Shown here: piece by piece, positions 1 through 9,192 of the stretch
How positions within the stretch are numbered: position 1 is the first letter of the stretch
Layout: each line of letters begins with the position of its first letter
Assembly: GCA_012271065.1 (NCBI GenBank)
Contig: JAAXHE010000181.1
Location: forward strand, 1 to 26,214
Reading direction: 5' to 3'
DNA: 26,214 nt
Source: Candidatus Latescibacterota bacterium
Lineage (GTDB): Bacteria > Latescibacterota > UBA2968 > GCA-2709665
Program-made: the position numbers and the translations under genes
Notes under the pieces: model-generated
Seen by the model: the letters and a program-made list of their open reading frames with translations, nothing else
What the model was told of the DNA's origin: nothing
Database searches by the model: none

Positions 1-76
1 GCCGTAGGCAGGGAATTTGGGGAAAAGGGATTTTTGGATTTGGTTTCCGCCTTTTGCCTTTCGTTTTCAGTTGACT

Positions 77-97
77 GCTGATGGCCGATAGCTGATA
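77..97. repeat. Three tandem heptamers (GCTGATG/GCCGATA/GCTGATA)
   Basis: Three consecutive 7-mers GCTGATG, GCCGATA and GCTGATA lie downstream of the M24 peptidase stop, within non-coding positions 1-145. The rest of 1-145 shows no ORF and no clear terminator. Simple repeats of this kind are common in bacterial intergenic DNA and no function is claimed. Confidence 0.5.
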
Positions 98-145
98 GTC
101 AGATTCTAAGCCATCGCGTCAGGAATATCAACAGACAACGGCCGT

Positions 146-1327
146 TCAATACAGAACCTCGTGAAGTTCATCGCTTTCTGCGGTGATCTGCATGCTTCCG
201 TTGTCCGTGATCACGAAGACATCCTCCCACAGCATCTGAACGCCTTCCGCGGACAATCCGGGCTCGGTGCTCAGGACCATGCCCGGCGCCAGCGGGGTCT
301 GGTCGTCGGGATGAATGCTCGGCGGTTCGGTGATCAGCATGCCCTGCCCGTGGCCCATGCGGGAAGGTCCGAATCGAGCCAGCCCTTCCGTCTTCGAACA
401 GGCCTTGACGATCGCTTCGTTCCCCACTCGGTAGATCTCGGAACACGGCGCCCCGGGACCCAGAGCCGCAGCCATTCTTCGGTTCACCTCCAGCAGCGCG
501 TCGTACATCCTCCTCAACGCGTCCGTGGCGGGGCCCAGGACACCCCAACGTGTGTAGTCAATTGTATACATACCGACGCGGGCGCCCGTATCCACACCCA
601 CAACCTGGCCGGAATCCAGCGGCCTGTCGTAAGCGAACGGATTCCGCGATCCCGGGATGCCCAGGAGCAGCATGACGAACGACGTCCCGTCGCCGCCCTC
701 TTCCAGAATCAGCCGCCGCAAAAGGCGCGCGGTCTCACGTTCCGTCATGCCCGGTCGAAGCATCCCGAACAGCCTCAGGCGGGCTCTTGCCGTCACTTCT
801 CCCGCCTGACGGATATACGCGATCTCTTCCTCCGACTTCACCATCCGCGATTTCACGATCACACCCGCGGCGTCCACGAAAGCGACGTCCGGCAAGGCCG
901 AAGTCAGGTCCTGATACGCGCCTGCAGGGATTCCCAAGCGCTGTTCCAGCCCCAACTCCACGCCCACGGACCCCGCGGCCGCTCCCGCGTCACGAAGCGC
1001 CTGGATCGCGACGGTATGCGGAAACCCGAACAGGTCGGTGTACCCGCGCACATCGGTCACGTAGGACCCCAGCGCCAGGTTGTCCCGGCCCTGCGTGACA
1101 ACGATCGGCTCTCCCTCCCGGGGCAGGATGAAGACCGACGGCCGGGTCAGAGACGCGTGGAGGGCGGCGCTCGCCGCCGCACCGGCGAAGTACTGAAAGT
1201 TCTCCTCGCCGGTGACGAACAGCGCGTCCATTCCGCGCCGGTCCATCTCCTCACGCGCGCGGGCATACCGCCGGTCCATCTCCTGTCGGGAGAACATCGC
1301 GTATTCAAGATCGCCCGATGGTTTCAC
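146..1327 (-). CDS. M24 family metallopeptidase (Xaa-Pro peptidase/creatinase-like)
   Basis: This is a probable cytoplasmic dinuclear-metal aminopeptidase of the M24B group (Xaa-Pro peptidase, prolidase or creatinase-like), about 393 aa. The N-terminal creatinase-like domain is followed by the pita-bread catalytic domain. All five expected metal ligands are visible: D246 (VDTGAR) and D257 (TIDYTRW), H326 (MGHGQG), E355 (STEPGL) and E368 (WEDVFV), numbered from the GTG at 1327. That GTG was chosen because AAGGGGCGGAAGG lies just upstream. An ATG at 1297 (MFSRQEMDRR) also fits family N-termini but lacks a clear Shine-Dalgarno, and the open frame reaches 1369. It is transcribed alone, divergently from the DUF2089 operon. 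The substrate cannot be told from sequence, and creatinase-fold members lacking peptidase activity exist. Confidence 0.9.
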   Translation of the reverse strand: MKPSGDLEYAMFSRQEMDRRYARAREEMDRRGMDALFVTGEENFQYFAGAAASAALHASLTRPSVFILPREGEPIVVTQGRDNLALGSYVTDVRGYTDLFGFPHTVAIQALRDAGAAAGSVGVELGLEQRLGIPAGAYQDLTSALPDVAFVDAAGVIVKSRMVKSEEEIAYIRQAGEVTARARLRLFGMLRPGMTERETARLLRRLILEEGGDGTSFVMLLLGIPGSRNPFAYDRPLDSGQVVGVDTGARVGMYTIDYTRWGVLGPATDALRRMYDALLEVNRRMAAALGPGAPCSEIYRVGNEAIVKACSKTEGLARFGPSRMGHGQGMLITEPPSIHPDDQTPLAPGMVLSTEPGLSAEGVQMLWEDVFVITDNGSMQITAESDELHEVLY

Positions 1328-1456
1328 CCTTCCGCCCCTTGGTGAGTCACGGGTCAAGATGCGTCGCAAATCAAAACGCGCAGATTAAATATTTAATTTA
1401 TATTTTATAATTGTTAATTTTTATTACGTATTTATCAATAAATTTGTAATTATATG

Positions 1457-1485
1457 TTGACAATTTAATTTTATCATGGTATCCT
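1457..1485 (+). promoter_or_regulatory. Sigma70-type promoter for the DUF2089 operon
   Basis: A perfect -35 hexamer TTGACA (1457-1462) is followed after 17 nt by TATCCT (1480-1485), a 4/6 match to the -10 consensus, at the edge of the AT-rich block. Transcription would start near 1492 and give a leader of about 215 nt before the GTG at 1708. Confidence 0.6.
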
Positions 1486-1649
1486 TTTTCCGTAGCCATT
1501 CAATTGTTCAGCAAGGGTTCGCGTGGCCAGACCCTCGTGTGGGAACGGAGGGCGTTCGTCCGGTCTCCCTCGTGCATGCGGTACGCAGGAGTCCAAGATA
1601 CCCCGGGCCCCCAACGGGCGCAAGCGCGTTCGATGAACTACACGGCCCC

Positions 1650-1683
1650 AGCGCCTGATCGGGCTGCTCACATCAGCGGCGCT
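1650..1683 (+). promoter_or_regulatory. Leader hairpin just upstream of the DUF2089 RBS
   Basis: AGCGCCTGAT (1650-1659) pairs with ATCA (1672-1675) and GGCGCT (1678-1683). There is a 2-nt bulge at 1676-1677 and a 12-nt loop. The helix ends 8 nt before the AAGGAG Shine-Dalgarno (1692-1697), so it could influence ribosome access. Pairing is seen in the sequence; a regulatory role is inferred. Confidence 0.4.
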
Positions 1684-1707
1684 AACTCATAAAGGAGTAA
1701 CTCAACC

Positions 1708-2103
1708 GTGCGGAAAGTACTGGAAGGATGTCCGACCTGCGGCGGCGAACTGACGATATCGGGGTTACAATGTCACGCCTGCCACACCAGAATCGAAAGC
1801 CAGTATTCGACGTGCCCCTTTTGTCGTCTGCAGCAGCAAAGCCTCGACTTTATCGAGATTTTCGTCAAAAACCGGGGCAATATCAAGGAAATGGAACGCG
1901 AACTGGGCATCTCCTATCCCACGGTTCGCAACCGCCTGAATGCGGTCATCGCCGAGCTTGGCTACGATGTGGGGGCGGAGCCGACCCCGGTGGACGATCG
2001 GGCGGAGAAGCGCGGCGAAATCCTGAAGCAGCTCGACAATGGGGAGATTTCAGCAACGGAAGCAGCCGAACTGATCAAGCAACTTGGGAGGAAATGGCGA
2101 TGA
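1708..2103 (+). CDS. DUF2089 family zinc-ribbon/HTH protein
   Basis: This 131-aa probable transcriptional regulator has three Cys pairs at the N-terminus: C8/C11, C22/C25 and C36/C39, a zinc-ribbon arrangement. A helix-turn-helix-like segment follows at about 55-83 (ELGISYPTVRNRL), then a C-terminal SHOCT-like helical pair at about 100-126 (EILKQLDNGEISATEAAEL). This matches the DUF2089 family, commonly found beside DUF4097/YvlB-type genes. It starts at GTG 1708 with AAGGAG 10 nt upstream. Its stop overlaps the next gene's start as ATGA (2100-2103), implying translational coupling. Transcription probably starts at the promoter at 1457. The regulon is unknown; autoregulation of this pair is a reasonable guess only. 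Confidence 0.85.
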   Translation: MRKVLEGCPTCGGELTISGLQCHACHTRIESQYSTCPFCRLQQQSLDFIEIFVKNRGNIKEMERELGISYPTVRNRLNAVIAELGYDVGAEPTPVDDRAEKRGEILKQLDNGEISATEAAELIKQLGRKWR

Positions 2104-3212
2104 GTACGGAAAGACTGGAAATTCTCAAAATGCTCTCCGAAGGGAAGATCAACCCCGAAGAGGCCGAGTTGTTATTGCGCGCGCTCGACGAGCCGTCAGG
2201 CCCGGACGACGAAACTGAAACGGTGGGGAGCGGGCGTGAGAAGAGCAAACGGCCCTTCGACAGATTCACGGAGGTCTTCAGCGAAGTTGGAAAGGAGATC
2301 GAGAGCGAGGTTGGCAAAGCGCTCGACTCGGTCCGGTTTCAGGACATCGGGAAGATGGTGAACGAGGCGGTCGATCAGGCGACCTCCTCCATCGCCGATA
2401 CATCCGATGCATGGGAAAGAGGCGCGGGGAGGCGCCGGTCGGGGAAACAGCAGGAATGGACGTTCGATGCGGCCGGCATTGCGACGATCGACGCCAGGAC
2501 CGTCAACGGCTCGATCTCGATCAAAAGCGCCGATGGCGACAGGATCGTCGTCCGCGCCTGGAAATCGGTTCACGGACAACGCGCCTTGAGGGATGCGTTC
2601 GACCGCGAAGTCGAGGTGCGCGCCGAGCAGGTGGGCGATGTTCTCCGCGTCTTCGCCGAGCATCCCAGTCCGCCCGGCGGCGTGAATCTCGCTGTTCACT
2701 ACGAAATCGAAACGCCGCGTGCCATGGCTGTGCGTCCACACACCGTGAACGGCAAGATCAGCGTTCAGGGAATCGACGGCGCGATCGACGCCGAAAGCGT
2801 AAACGGCGTCGTGGCATTGGAGGGCGATACCGGTCCCTTCAAAGCACAAACCGTCAACGGGAAGATCCGGGCGGAAATCGGACGACTCGTCAACGCGGCG
2901 ACCTTTCATACCACCAATGGATCGATTGACCTGGACGTGGACCAATGCGCGGCTTCGGCTACCGCCAGGACCAACAACGGCGCCGTCAAAATGACGCTTG
3001 GTTCGGATTTTTCAGGCCGGATCGACGCCAAAACGAACAATGGACGCGTCAGATGCGAATTTCCCGTGGCCGCCGAGCGCAAAGGCAGGAAACGCCTTAA
3101 GGGAGTCATCGGCAGCGGTAGCGACGTCGTAGTCAAGCTGCGGAGCATGAACGGAAGCATCAAGCTCATGAAGCGTAGCGACGGTTCCAACGCTGACGGA
3201 AGCACCGATTGA
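2100..3212 (+). CDS. SHOCT-like/DUF4097 repeat protein (YvlB/LiaX-like architecture)
   Basis: This 370-aa protein has an N-terminal SHOCT-like helical pair (residues 3-30, EILKMLSEGKINPEEAELL), a charged linker rich in E/K/S, then a DUF4097 beta-repeat domain from about 118. Eight [TSK]xNG[SKAVR][IV]-type motifs have NG at 136, 217, 235, 253, 273, 293, 314 and 351. Most are 18-21 residues apart, as in a right-handed beta-helix. No signal peptide or membrane segment is seen, so it is probably cytoplasmic. The start at ATG 2100 was chosen because GGGAGG (2086-2091) sits 8 nt upstream, whereas ATG 2094 would be too close. The architecture resembles Bacillus YvlB and enterococcal LiaX, linked to envelope stress; that role here is inference. 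Confidence 0.85.
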   Translation: MSTERLEILKMLSEGKINPEEAELLLRALDEPSGPDDETETVGSGREKSKRPFDRFTEVFSEVGKEIESEVGKALDSVRFQDIGKMVNEAVDQATSSIADTSDAWERGAGRRRSGKQQEWTFDAAGIATIDARTVNGSISIKSADGDRIVVRAWKSVHGQRALRDAFDREVEVRAEQVGDVLRVFAEHPSPPGGVNLAVHYEIETPRAMAVRPHTVNGKISVQGIDGAIDAESVNGVVALEGDTGPFKAQTVNGKIRAEIGRLVNAATFHTTNGSIDLDVDQCAASATARTNNGAVKMTLGSDFSGRIDAKTNNGRVRCEFPVAAERKGRKRLKGVIGSGSDVVVKLRSMNGSIKLMKRSDGSNADGSTD

Positions 3213-3302
3213 TGCCCAGGCTACGGTATTGCGAAACGGCCTCTTTTCCAAATTTACCCTTTACGCAACTCCCGTTTCTTTTTATATTCGCCCGGTCTTT
3301 AA

Positions 3303-4817
<1,515 letters not shown>

Positions 4818-4876
4818 CCGGGATATCTTCCCTGCGCACACGATGCCGAGACATCAGCGGGGTTTCCGTCAAGGCC

Positions 4877-6229
4877 TCATCTCACCAGGCGTCTGAACAG
4901 GTCCTCGCGCATCTCGCAATGCAGCAACTCATCCAGCCGCCGGTTCTCCAATCCATCCCGGATCACCGCGAAACTCTCCCTCACCACCGCTTCGGTGTGG
5001 TCCAGCGCCGCATCGTCGTGCGCGCAGTTGAAGAAGAAGCCCGTGGACAGGATCAGGCCTCGTTTAGCGTTCTCCTGAATGAAGAGCGTTGTCACCTTCC
5101 TGGCGGCATCGGGATCGTCAACGTGAAAGCGGATGCCCGGGTGGGCGGCAACGCCGACGCATTCGGCGTCCACGCCTACATCACCCGCCGCCCGGTTGAT
5201 CCTCTCCTTGAACGACGCCCCGATCCGTTCGAAATGGCTCACGGCGTCCCGCCGTTCCAGCTCCTTCACCGTCGTCAGCGCGGCCACGGTCCCGATCGGA
5301 TCGTCCCAATAGGCGCTCGAAATAAACATCCGCGAAACCGGCTCCATCACCTCCCGGCTGCCTACCACGGCGGCCATCGGATACCCGTTTGAGATCGCTT
5401 TGGCAAACACGGACATGTCGGGCACCACGCCCGTGTATTCCTGTACCCCGCCCAATGCGATCCGGAAACCGCAGGACACTTCGTCGAAGATAAGTACCAC
5501 GCCGTACTTCGTCGCCAGCGCGCGCACCCCCTCCAGATATCCCGGCGGCGGCAACTCGGTGCGCATGGGCTCCATGATGATGCAGGCGACCTCGTTCCGG
5601 CTCGCTTTCAACAGGTCCTCCAGCATCTGCAAATCGCCGTACTCGAACGGTATCGTCGTTCCTTCCAGCACTCCCGGCACGCCGATCGGCTCGATTCCCG
5701 GCCTGAGGTGACCGTCGAGCCGCTCCTCGCCCAGATTCGCGGCCAGGTACCAGTCGTGCCAGCCGTGGTAACCGCAGAACAGCACCCGGTCCTTCCCCGT
5801 AACCCCCCGCGCAATTCTTACCGCCACGGTGCAGGCCTCTCCCCCGCCCTTCGCGTAACGCACCATCTCCGCCGAGGGTACCAGGCGGACCAGCTCTTCC
5901 GCCAGTTCCACGGCGCTTTCGTGCACGATGCTGCAGACGGCGCCCTGTTCGATCTGCCGGCGGACGGCCGCGTCGACCACCTCATCCGCATAACCCAGAA
6001 TGATCGGGCCCACGCCGCTCATCCAGTCGACGTACTCGTTCCCGTCGACGTCCCATATCCGGCAACCTTTGGCCGTCGCGGCATAAACCGGGCTCACGCC
6101 CAGCGCCGCCTGCGTGGGACGGCGGCTGAGCAACTGCGTCACGCCCGGTATCACCGCCTGAGCGCGTTCATACACCGCCATCGAACGTGCTACCGAATGG
6201 CCAGCGGGCGTTGGTTTCGTTTCGTTCAT
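4877..6229 (-). CDS. Class III PLP-dependent aminotransferase (GSA aminomutase-like)
   Basis: This 450-aa fold-type I PLP enzyme is related to glutamate-1-semialdehyde aminomutases and omega-aminotransferases. Visible motifs are the N-terminal GCRIWDVDGNEYVDW block, YHGWHDW (154-160) stacking on PLP, D249 in IFDEV for the pyridine nitrogen, and K277 in FAKAISNG as the Schiff-base lysine. The usual SGSEA phosphate-binding motif reads GGGEA here. The start at ATG 6229 has GGAGG 7 nt upstream. It is the last gene of a leftward cluster, 51 nt after the SDR gene, and runs convergently into ilvC with 59 nt between stops. No hemL context exists, so a role in heme synthesis is unlikely. An amino-group transfer in the catabolic cluster is inferred. 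Confidence 0.9.
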   Translation of the reverse strand: MNETKPTPAGHSVARSMAVYERAQAVIPGVTQLLSRRPTQAALGVSPVYAATAKGCRIWDVDGNEYVDWMSGVGPIILGYADEVVDAAVRRQIEQGAVCSIVHESAVELAEELVRLVPSAEMVRYAKGGGEACTVAVRIARGVTGKDRVLFCGYHGWHDWYLAANLGEERLDGHLRPGIEPIGVPGVLEGTTIPFEYGDLQMLEDLLKASRNEVACIIMEPMRTELPPPGYLEGVRALATKYGVVLIFDEVSCGFRIALGGVQEYTGVVPDMSVFAKAISNGYPMAAVVGSREVMEPVSRMFISSAYWDDPIGTVAALTTVKELERRDAVSHFERIGASFKERINRAAGDVGVDAECVGVAAHPGIRFHVDDPDAARKVTTLFIQENAKRGLILSTGFFFNCAHDDAALDHTEAVVRESFAVIRDGLENRRLDELLHCEMREDLFRRLVR

Positions 6230-6280
6230 CTCCGGCCCTCCCGAACGTGCGTTAAGGCGGGACCCACCCAGGCCGCCCGT

Positions 6281-7078
6281 CTACCACGCGGTCCATCCAC
6301 CGTCAATGGTCATGTTCTGCCCGGTCATGTAGCTGCTTGCATCGCTGGCGAGGAACACAATCGCCCCCTTCAGCTCGTGCGGCTGGCCCATCCGCCCCAT
6401 CGGACTCTTCGTACACAGCCGGTCCACCATTTCGTCGGGCGCCGTGCCCATGTTGGGAAAGGGCCCCGGACTCAGACAGTTCACCCTCACCCGGTCCGCC
6501 GCCCAGTAGACCGCCAGGTGCCGCGTCACGTGGATGATACCGCCTTTCAGCGCGTGATATGCCGCGGGGCTGGCCGGACACACTCCCGCATACGCATCCG
6601 GATAGGACGCCACCTGCCCGTACATGGACCCGAGCATGACAACGCTCGCGGGCGCGCCGCGTTCCACGGCGTCATTGCGCACCAGCCGGGCAAGCGTGAA
6701 ATATCCGGCCACGTTCCCCTGTTGCCACGCGAACTGCTCGTGTGTCACGTCCGTCCAGTCGTTCAGCACGCCCTCGTTCCCGTTGTTGACCAGAACGTCG
6801 ATCTGTCCGGCCGCTTCCACCGCATCGGCAAAACCGGCCTCGATGGACCCGCCATCCATATGGTCCAGCCGCACGCCCACGTGCGCGGCGTCGCCGGGCA
6901 GCTTCGCGACCGCCGCCTCGGCGCGGCTGCGTTCCCTGCTGCTGATGACGACTCTGGCCCCCGCCTCGGCCAGCGCCATGGCGAACGCCGTTCCCAGAAA
7001 TCCGGTACCTCCGGTCACCAGCGCCACCTTTCCACTCAGGTCGAATAATCTCTGCACCGTCGGTTCGCTTGCCGCCAT
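6281..7078 (-). CDS. SDR family NAD(P)-dependent oxidoreductase
   Basis: This 265-aa classical-type short-chain dehydrogenase has a dinucleotide-binding motif TGGTGFLG near residue 21, NNG of the NNAG-type motif near 92, a catalytic-serine region around VMLGSMYG, and YHALK as the YxxxK catalytic pair. The C-terminus ends MTIDGGWTAW, as in many SDRs that lay the tail over the active site. ATG 7078 has AAGGAG 6 nt upstream. It lies between the CocE hydrolase (155 nt upstream) and the aminotransferase (51 nt downstream) on the same strand, suggesting successive steps such as alcohol oxidation followed by transamination. The substrate is unknown. Confidence 0.92.
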   Translation of the reverse strand: MAASEPTVQRLFDLSGKVALVTGGTGFLGTAFAMALAEAGARVVISSRERSRAEAAVAKLPGDAAHVGVRLDHMDGGSIEAGFADAVEAAGQIDVLVNNGNEGVLNDWTDVTHEQFAWQQGNVAGYFTLARLVRNDAVERGAPASVVMLGSMYGQVASYPDAYAGVCPASPAAYHALKGGIIHVTRHLAVYWAADRVRVNCLSPGPFPNMGTAPDEMVDRLCTKSPMGRMGQPHELKGAIVFLASDASSYMTGQNMTIDGGWTAW

Positions 7079-7233
7079 TTCTTTCTCCTTGATACAGAAA
7101 GCCTTCAGCTGTCAGCTTACCCGTTTCCGACCCACCCATGGTTCCGGCTGAAGGGTCTGACGGCCGGATGCCGGGCGCTGGTCGAGAAATTGCGATTTTT
7201 ACATCAGATAAATTATCTTCTTTTCGAAAACGC

Positions 7234-9153
7234 TCAATCTTCATCCGCCGGCGGAACAATAGGCAGAACAATGTGGGAAGGCCGCTCGAGGTCCATGTAA
7301 ACCGTGTTTCGGGCAACAACAGAGTGCGTATGCCGTCCCACGGGTTCGCCGGTATTCGGATTCACGTCGAACCGGGGGAAATTGCTGCTGGCGATATCCA
7401 CGCGGATCCGGTGGCCGCGCACGAACAGATTGCTGGTTGGCGTCAGATCGATCCTGACGGAATACACCTCGCCGGGAACCATCATCTCGGGTTGCTTCCA
7501 CCCGTTCCGATAGCGCGTGCGGATGATGGAGTCCACCATATTCATGTGATAGCCACCCGGGTAGTCTTCGCTGGAAGGGTAGACGTCGATCAGCTTGGCC
7601 GTGAAATCCGTGTCCACCGCGGTCGAAGAGATCCAGAGATTCACGGATAGCGGGCCGGTGACTTCTACGTCCTCCAACAGTGGCTTCGTCTGGAAGACGA
7701 GAACGTCATCCCGGGACGCGAGCGTCGGGTAAGGCGGCCGTGCGCCGACGATGCCCGGCGCCTCCTGCTGGTGGGCGGCTCCGTCCAGCACGATGCTGCG
7801 CATCCGGGCCCTCGGGGGCGTGTACCGCTCCACCATCCCCTCGCCCAGCGGCGCCATTTCGTAGAAGCCGGTCACGTTTCCGGCAATGGTGGGCACCGGG
7901 TGTTCCGGATCGTGAGCGTAGCTGGCCGGAGCGCCATCCTTAGGCGTGGTCTCCGGACCGAGGCCGCCACCGGGGTGAAAATAGTACGGCGTGTATCTGG
8001 TGCGGGCAAGCGGCCATTCCCGCTCGAACCGCCACGAGCCGCCGTGGTTGAGACGGCCGGCGCCGTTCCGCCGGCCATCGCCCCCTCCCATCACGAAGAT
8101 ACGAACCGGTGGATCATCTTCCACGTCGTTGCGGATACCCTTCAACCAGCGGTCGAACCAGCGCAGGCGCACACGGTTGTACACATTGTCGCCCCATGCC
8201 GAGTCGGGTCCGAAATCCACGTCGCCGGCGAACGAGTCGCCCTCGCCTCGTATGCCTCCGTGGTTCCACGGACCCATCAGCAGCCGCTGGGGCGTCGTGT
8301 TCTGTTTCGACATCGCCGCGAAATAGTTCGTCGTCGCACCGGCGAACGGGTCGTACCAACCCCCGCTGAAGACCGAAGGAATATCGCCGTGCCGGTCGAA
8401 ATAGCGCTCCTGGTCGCAGCAGTCCTGCCGCCAGAATTCGTCGTACTCGCCGCGGTGGTAGTAATTGAACAGCACCCGTTCCAGATTCGGCACCAGGGCC
8501 AGGGGCGTGTCCCCCGGCTTGAACGGCGTGGCATGGACCAGTTCCCTCATCCGCTCCATGGCCTCCACGAACGCGCGCTGCGCGGCCGGGTCGTCCCTGA
8601 TCTCCTGCGCGTCGTGCCCGTGCAGAAACAGCGCGCCGAACATATGCAGCGCCATCGCGCCGCCCTCGCGCGAGCAATGCGCGTACATATTGGTCGGCCC
8701 CACGTCCTGCCACATCGCCGCCAGATTCGGCGGCCGGTACAGCGCCATCACGGCCTGAACGATCGCGCCGTGCGAACTTCCCACCGTGCCCACCCTCCCG
8801 TTGGACCAGGACTGATCCGCAATCCAGGACACCGTGTCGTATCCGTCCCTGCCCTCGCCGGGATTGGCGGTGTGGAAGTACTGACCCGTGCCCTCGGACC
8901 CGTGCCGCCCCCTCAGGTCCTGGATCACCGCCACGTATCCCCGTCGCGCGAAAAACATCCCGACGGGCTCCACCCACATCTGAGGACTGCTCTTGTCATA
9001 GGACGTCCGCCCCAGAATCGCGGGATATCTGCCGGGCGCGGGTTCCCCGTCGACGGCGGGACGGTAGACGTCCGTCGCCAGCGGCACCCCGTCGCGCATG
9101 GGCACCATGACGTCGGTGGCAATGACGACGCCGTATTCCGGTTCCCGGTTCAT
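7234..9153 (-). CDS. CocE/NonD family alpha/beta hydrolase
   Basis: This 639-aa serine hydrolase of the cocaine esterase/X-Pro dipeptidyl-peptidase (S15) type has an N-terminal alpha/beta-hydrolase domain and a C-terminal galactose-binding-like jelly roll (about 430-620, with LSVNLWISSTAVDTDFTAKL). The triad is visible: S127 in GSSHG, D268 in GWYDPF and H298 in PWNHGG. No signal peptide is apparent, so it probably acts in the cytoplasm on an ester, amide or peptide-like bond. The start at ATG 9153 has GGGAGG about 12 nt upstream, a rather long spacing. It follows the heparinase-like gene by 39 nt and precedes the SDR gene, so it probably belongs to one operon. Confidence 0.92.
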   Translation of the reverse strand: MNREPEYGVVIATDVMVPMRDGVPLATDVYRPAVDGEPAPGRYPAILGRTSYDKSSPQMWVEPVGMFFARRGYVAVIQDLRGRHGSEGTGQYFHTANPGEGRDGYDTVSWIADQSWSNGRVGTVGSSHGAIVQAVMALYRPPNLAAMWQDVGPTNMYAHCSREGGAMALHMFGALFLHGHDAQEIRDDPAAQRAFVEAMERMRELVHATPFKPGDTPLALVPNLERVLFNYYHRGEYDEFWRQDCCDQERYFDRHGDIPSVFSGGWYDPFAGATTNYFAAMSKQNTTPQRLLMGPWNHGGIRGEGDSFAGDVDFGPDSAWGDNVYNRVRLRWFDRWLKGIRNDVEDDPPVRIFVMGGGDGRRNGAGRLNHGGSWRFEREWPLARTRYTPYYFHPGGGLGPETTPKDGAPASYAHDPEHPVPTIAGNVTGFYEMAPLGEGMVERYTPPRARMRSIVLDGAAHQQEAPGIVGARPPYPTLASRDDVLVFQTKPLLEDVEVTGPLSVNLWISSTAVDTDFTAKLIDVYPSSEDYPGGYHMNMVDSIIRTRYRNGWKQPEMMVPGEVYSVRIDLTPTSNLFVRGHRIRVDIASSNFPRFDVNPNTGEPVGRHTHSVVARNTVYMDLERPSHIVLPIVPPADED

Positions 9154-9192
9154 GTTGCTTCGGTTCCTCCCATTGACGTGAACCCTGACGTT

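Larger units (their letters stand above)
1328..1707. other. Divergent intergenic region with very AT-rich core
   Basis: This 380-base stretch lies between the leftward peptidase and the rightward DUF2089 gene. Positions about 1380-1490 are extremely AT-rich (runs of TTTAATTTATATTTT type), in sharp contrast to the surrounding GC-rich DNA. This is typical of a promoter or nucleoid-protein binding region. The remainder (about 1492-1707) would be the DUF2089 leader. No convincing ORF with a Shine-Dalgarno was seen. Confidence 0.7.

Noticed and set aside
161..1345. Plus-strand ORF of 394 codons over the M24 peptidase
   Set aside because: The minus strand carries all five M24 metal ligands; this frame has no recognisable motif.
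1728..2099. Upstream extension of the DUF4097 frame through the DUF2089 gene
   Set aside because: The extension overlaps a real gene in another frame, and the ATG at 2100 has an ideal Shine-Dalgarno.
5708..7048. Long plus-strand ORF (446 codons) opposite the SDR and aminotransferase
   Set aside because: It spans two well-supported minus-strand genes and their gap, with low-complexity Arg/His-rich translation and no RBS.
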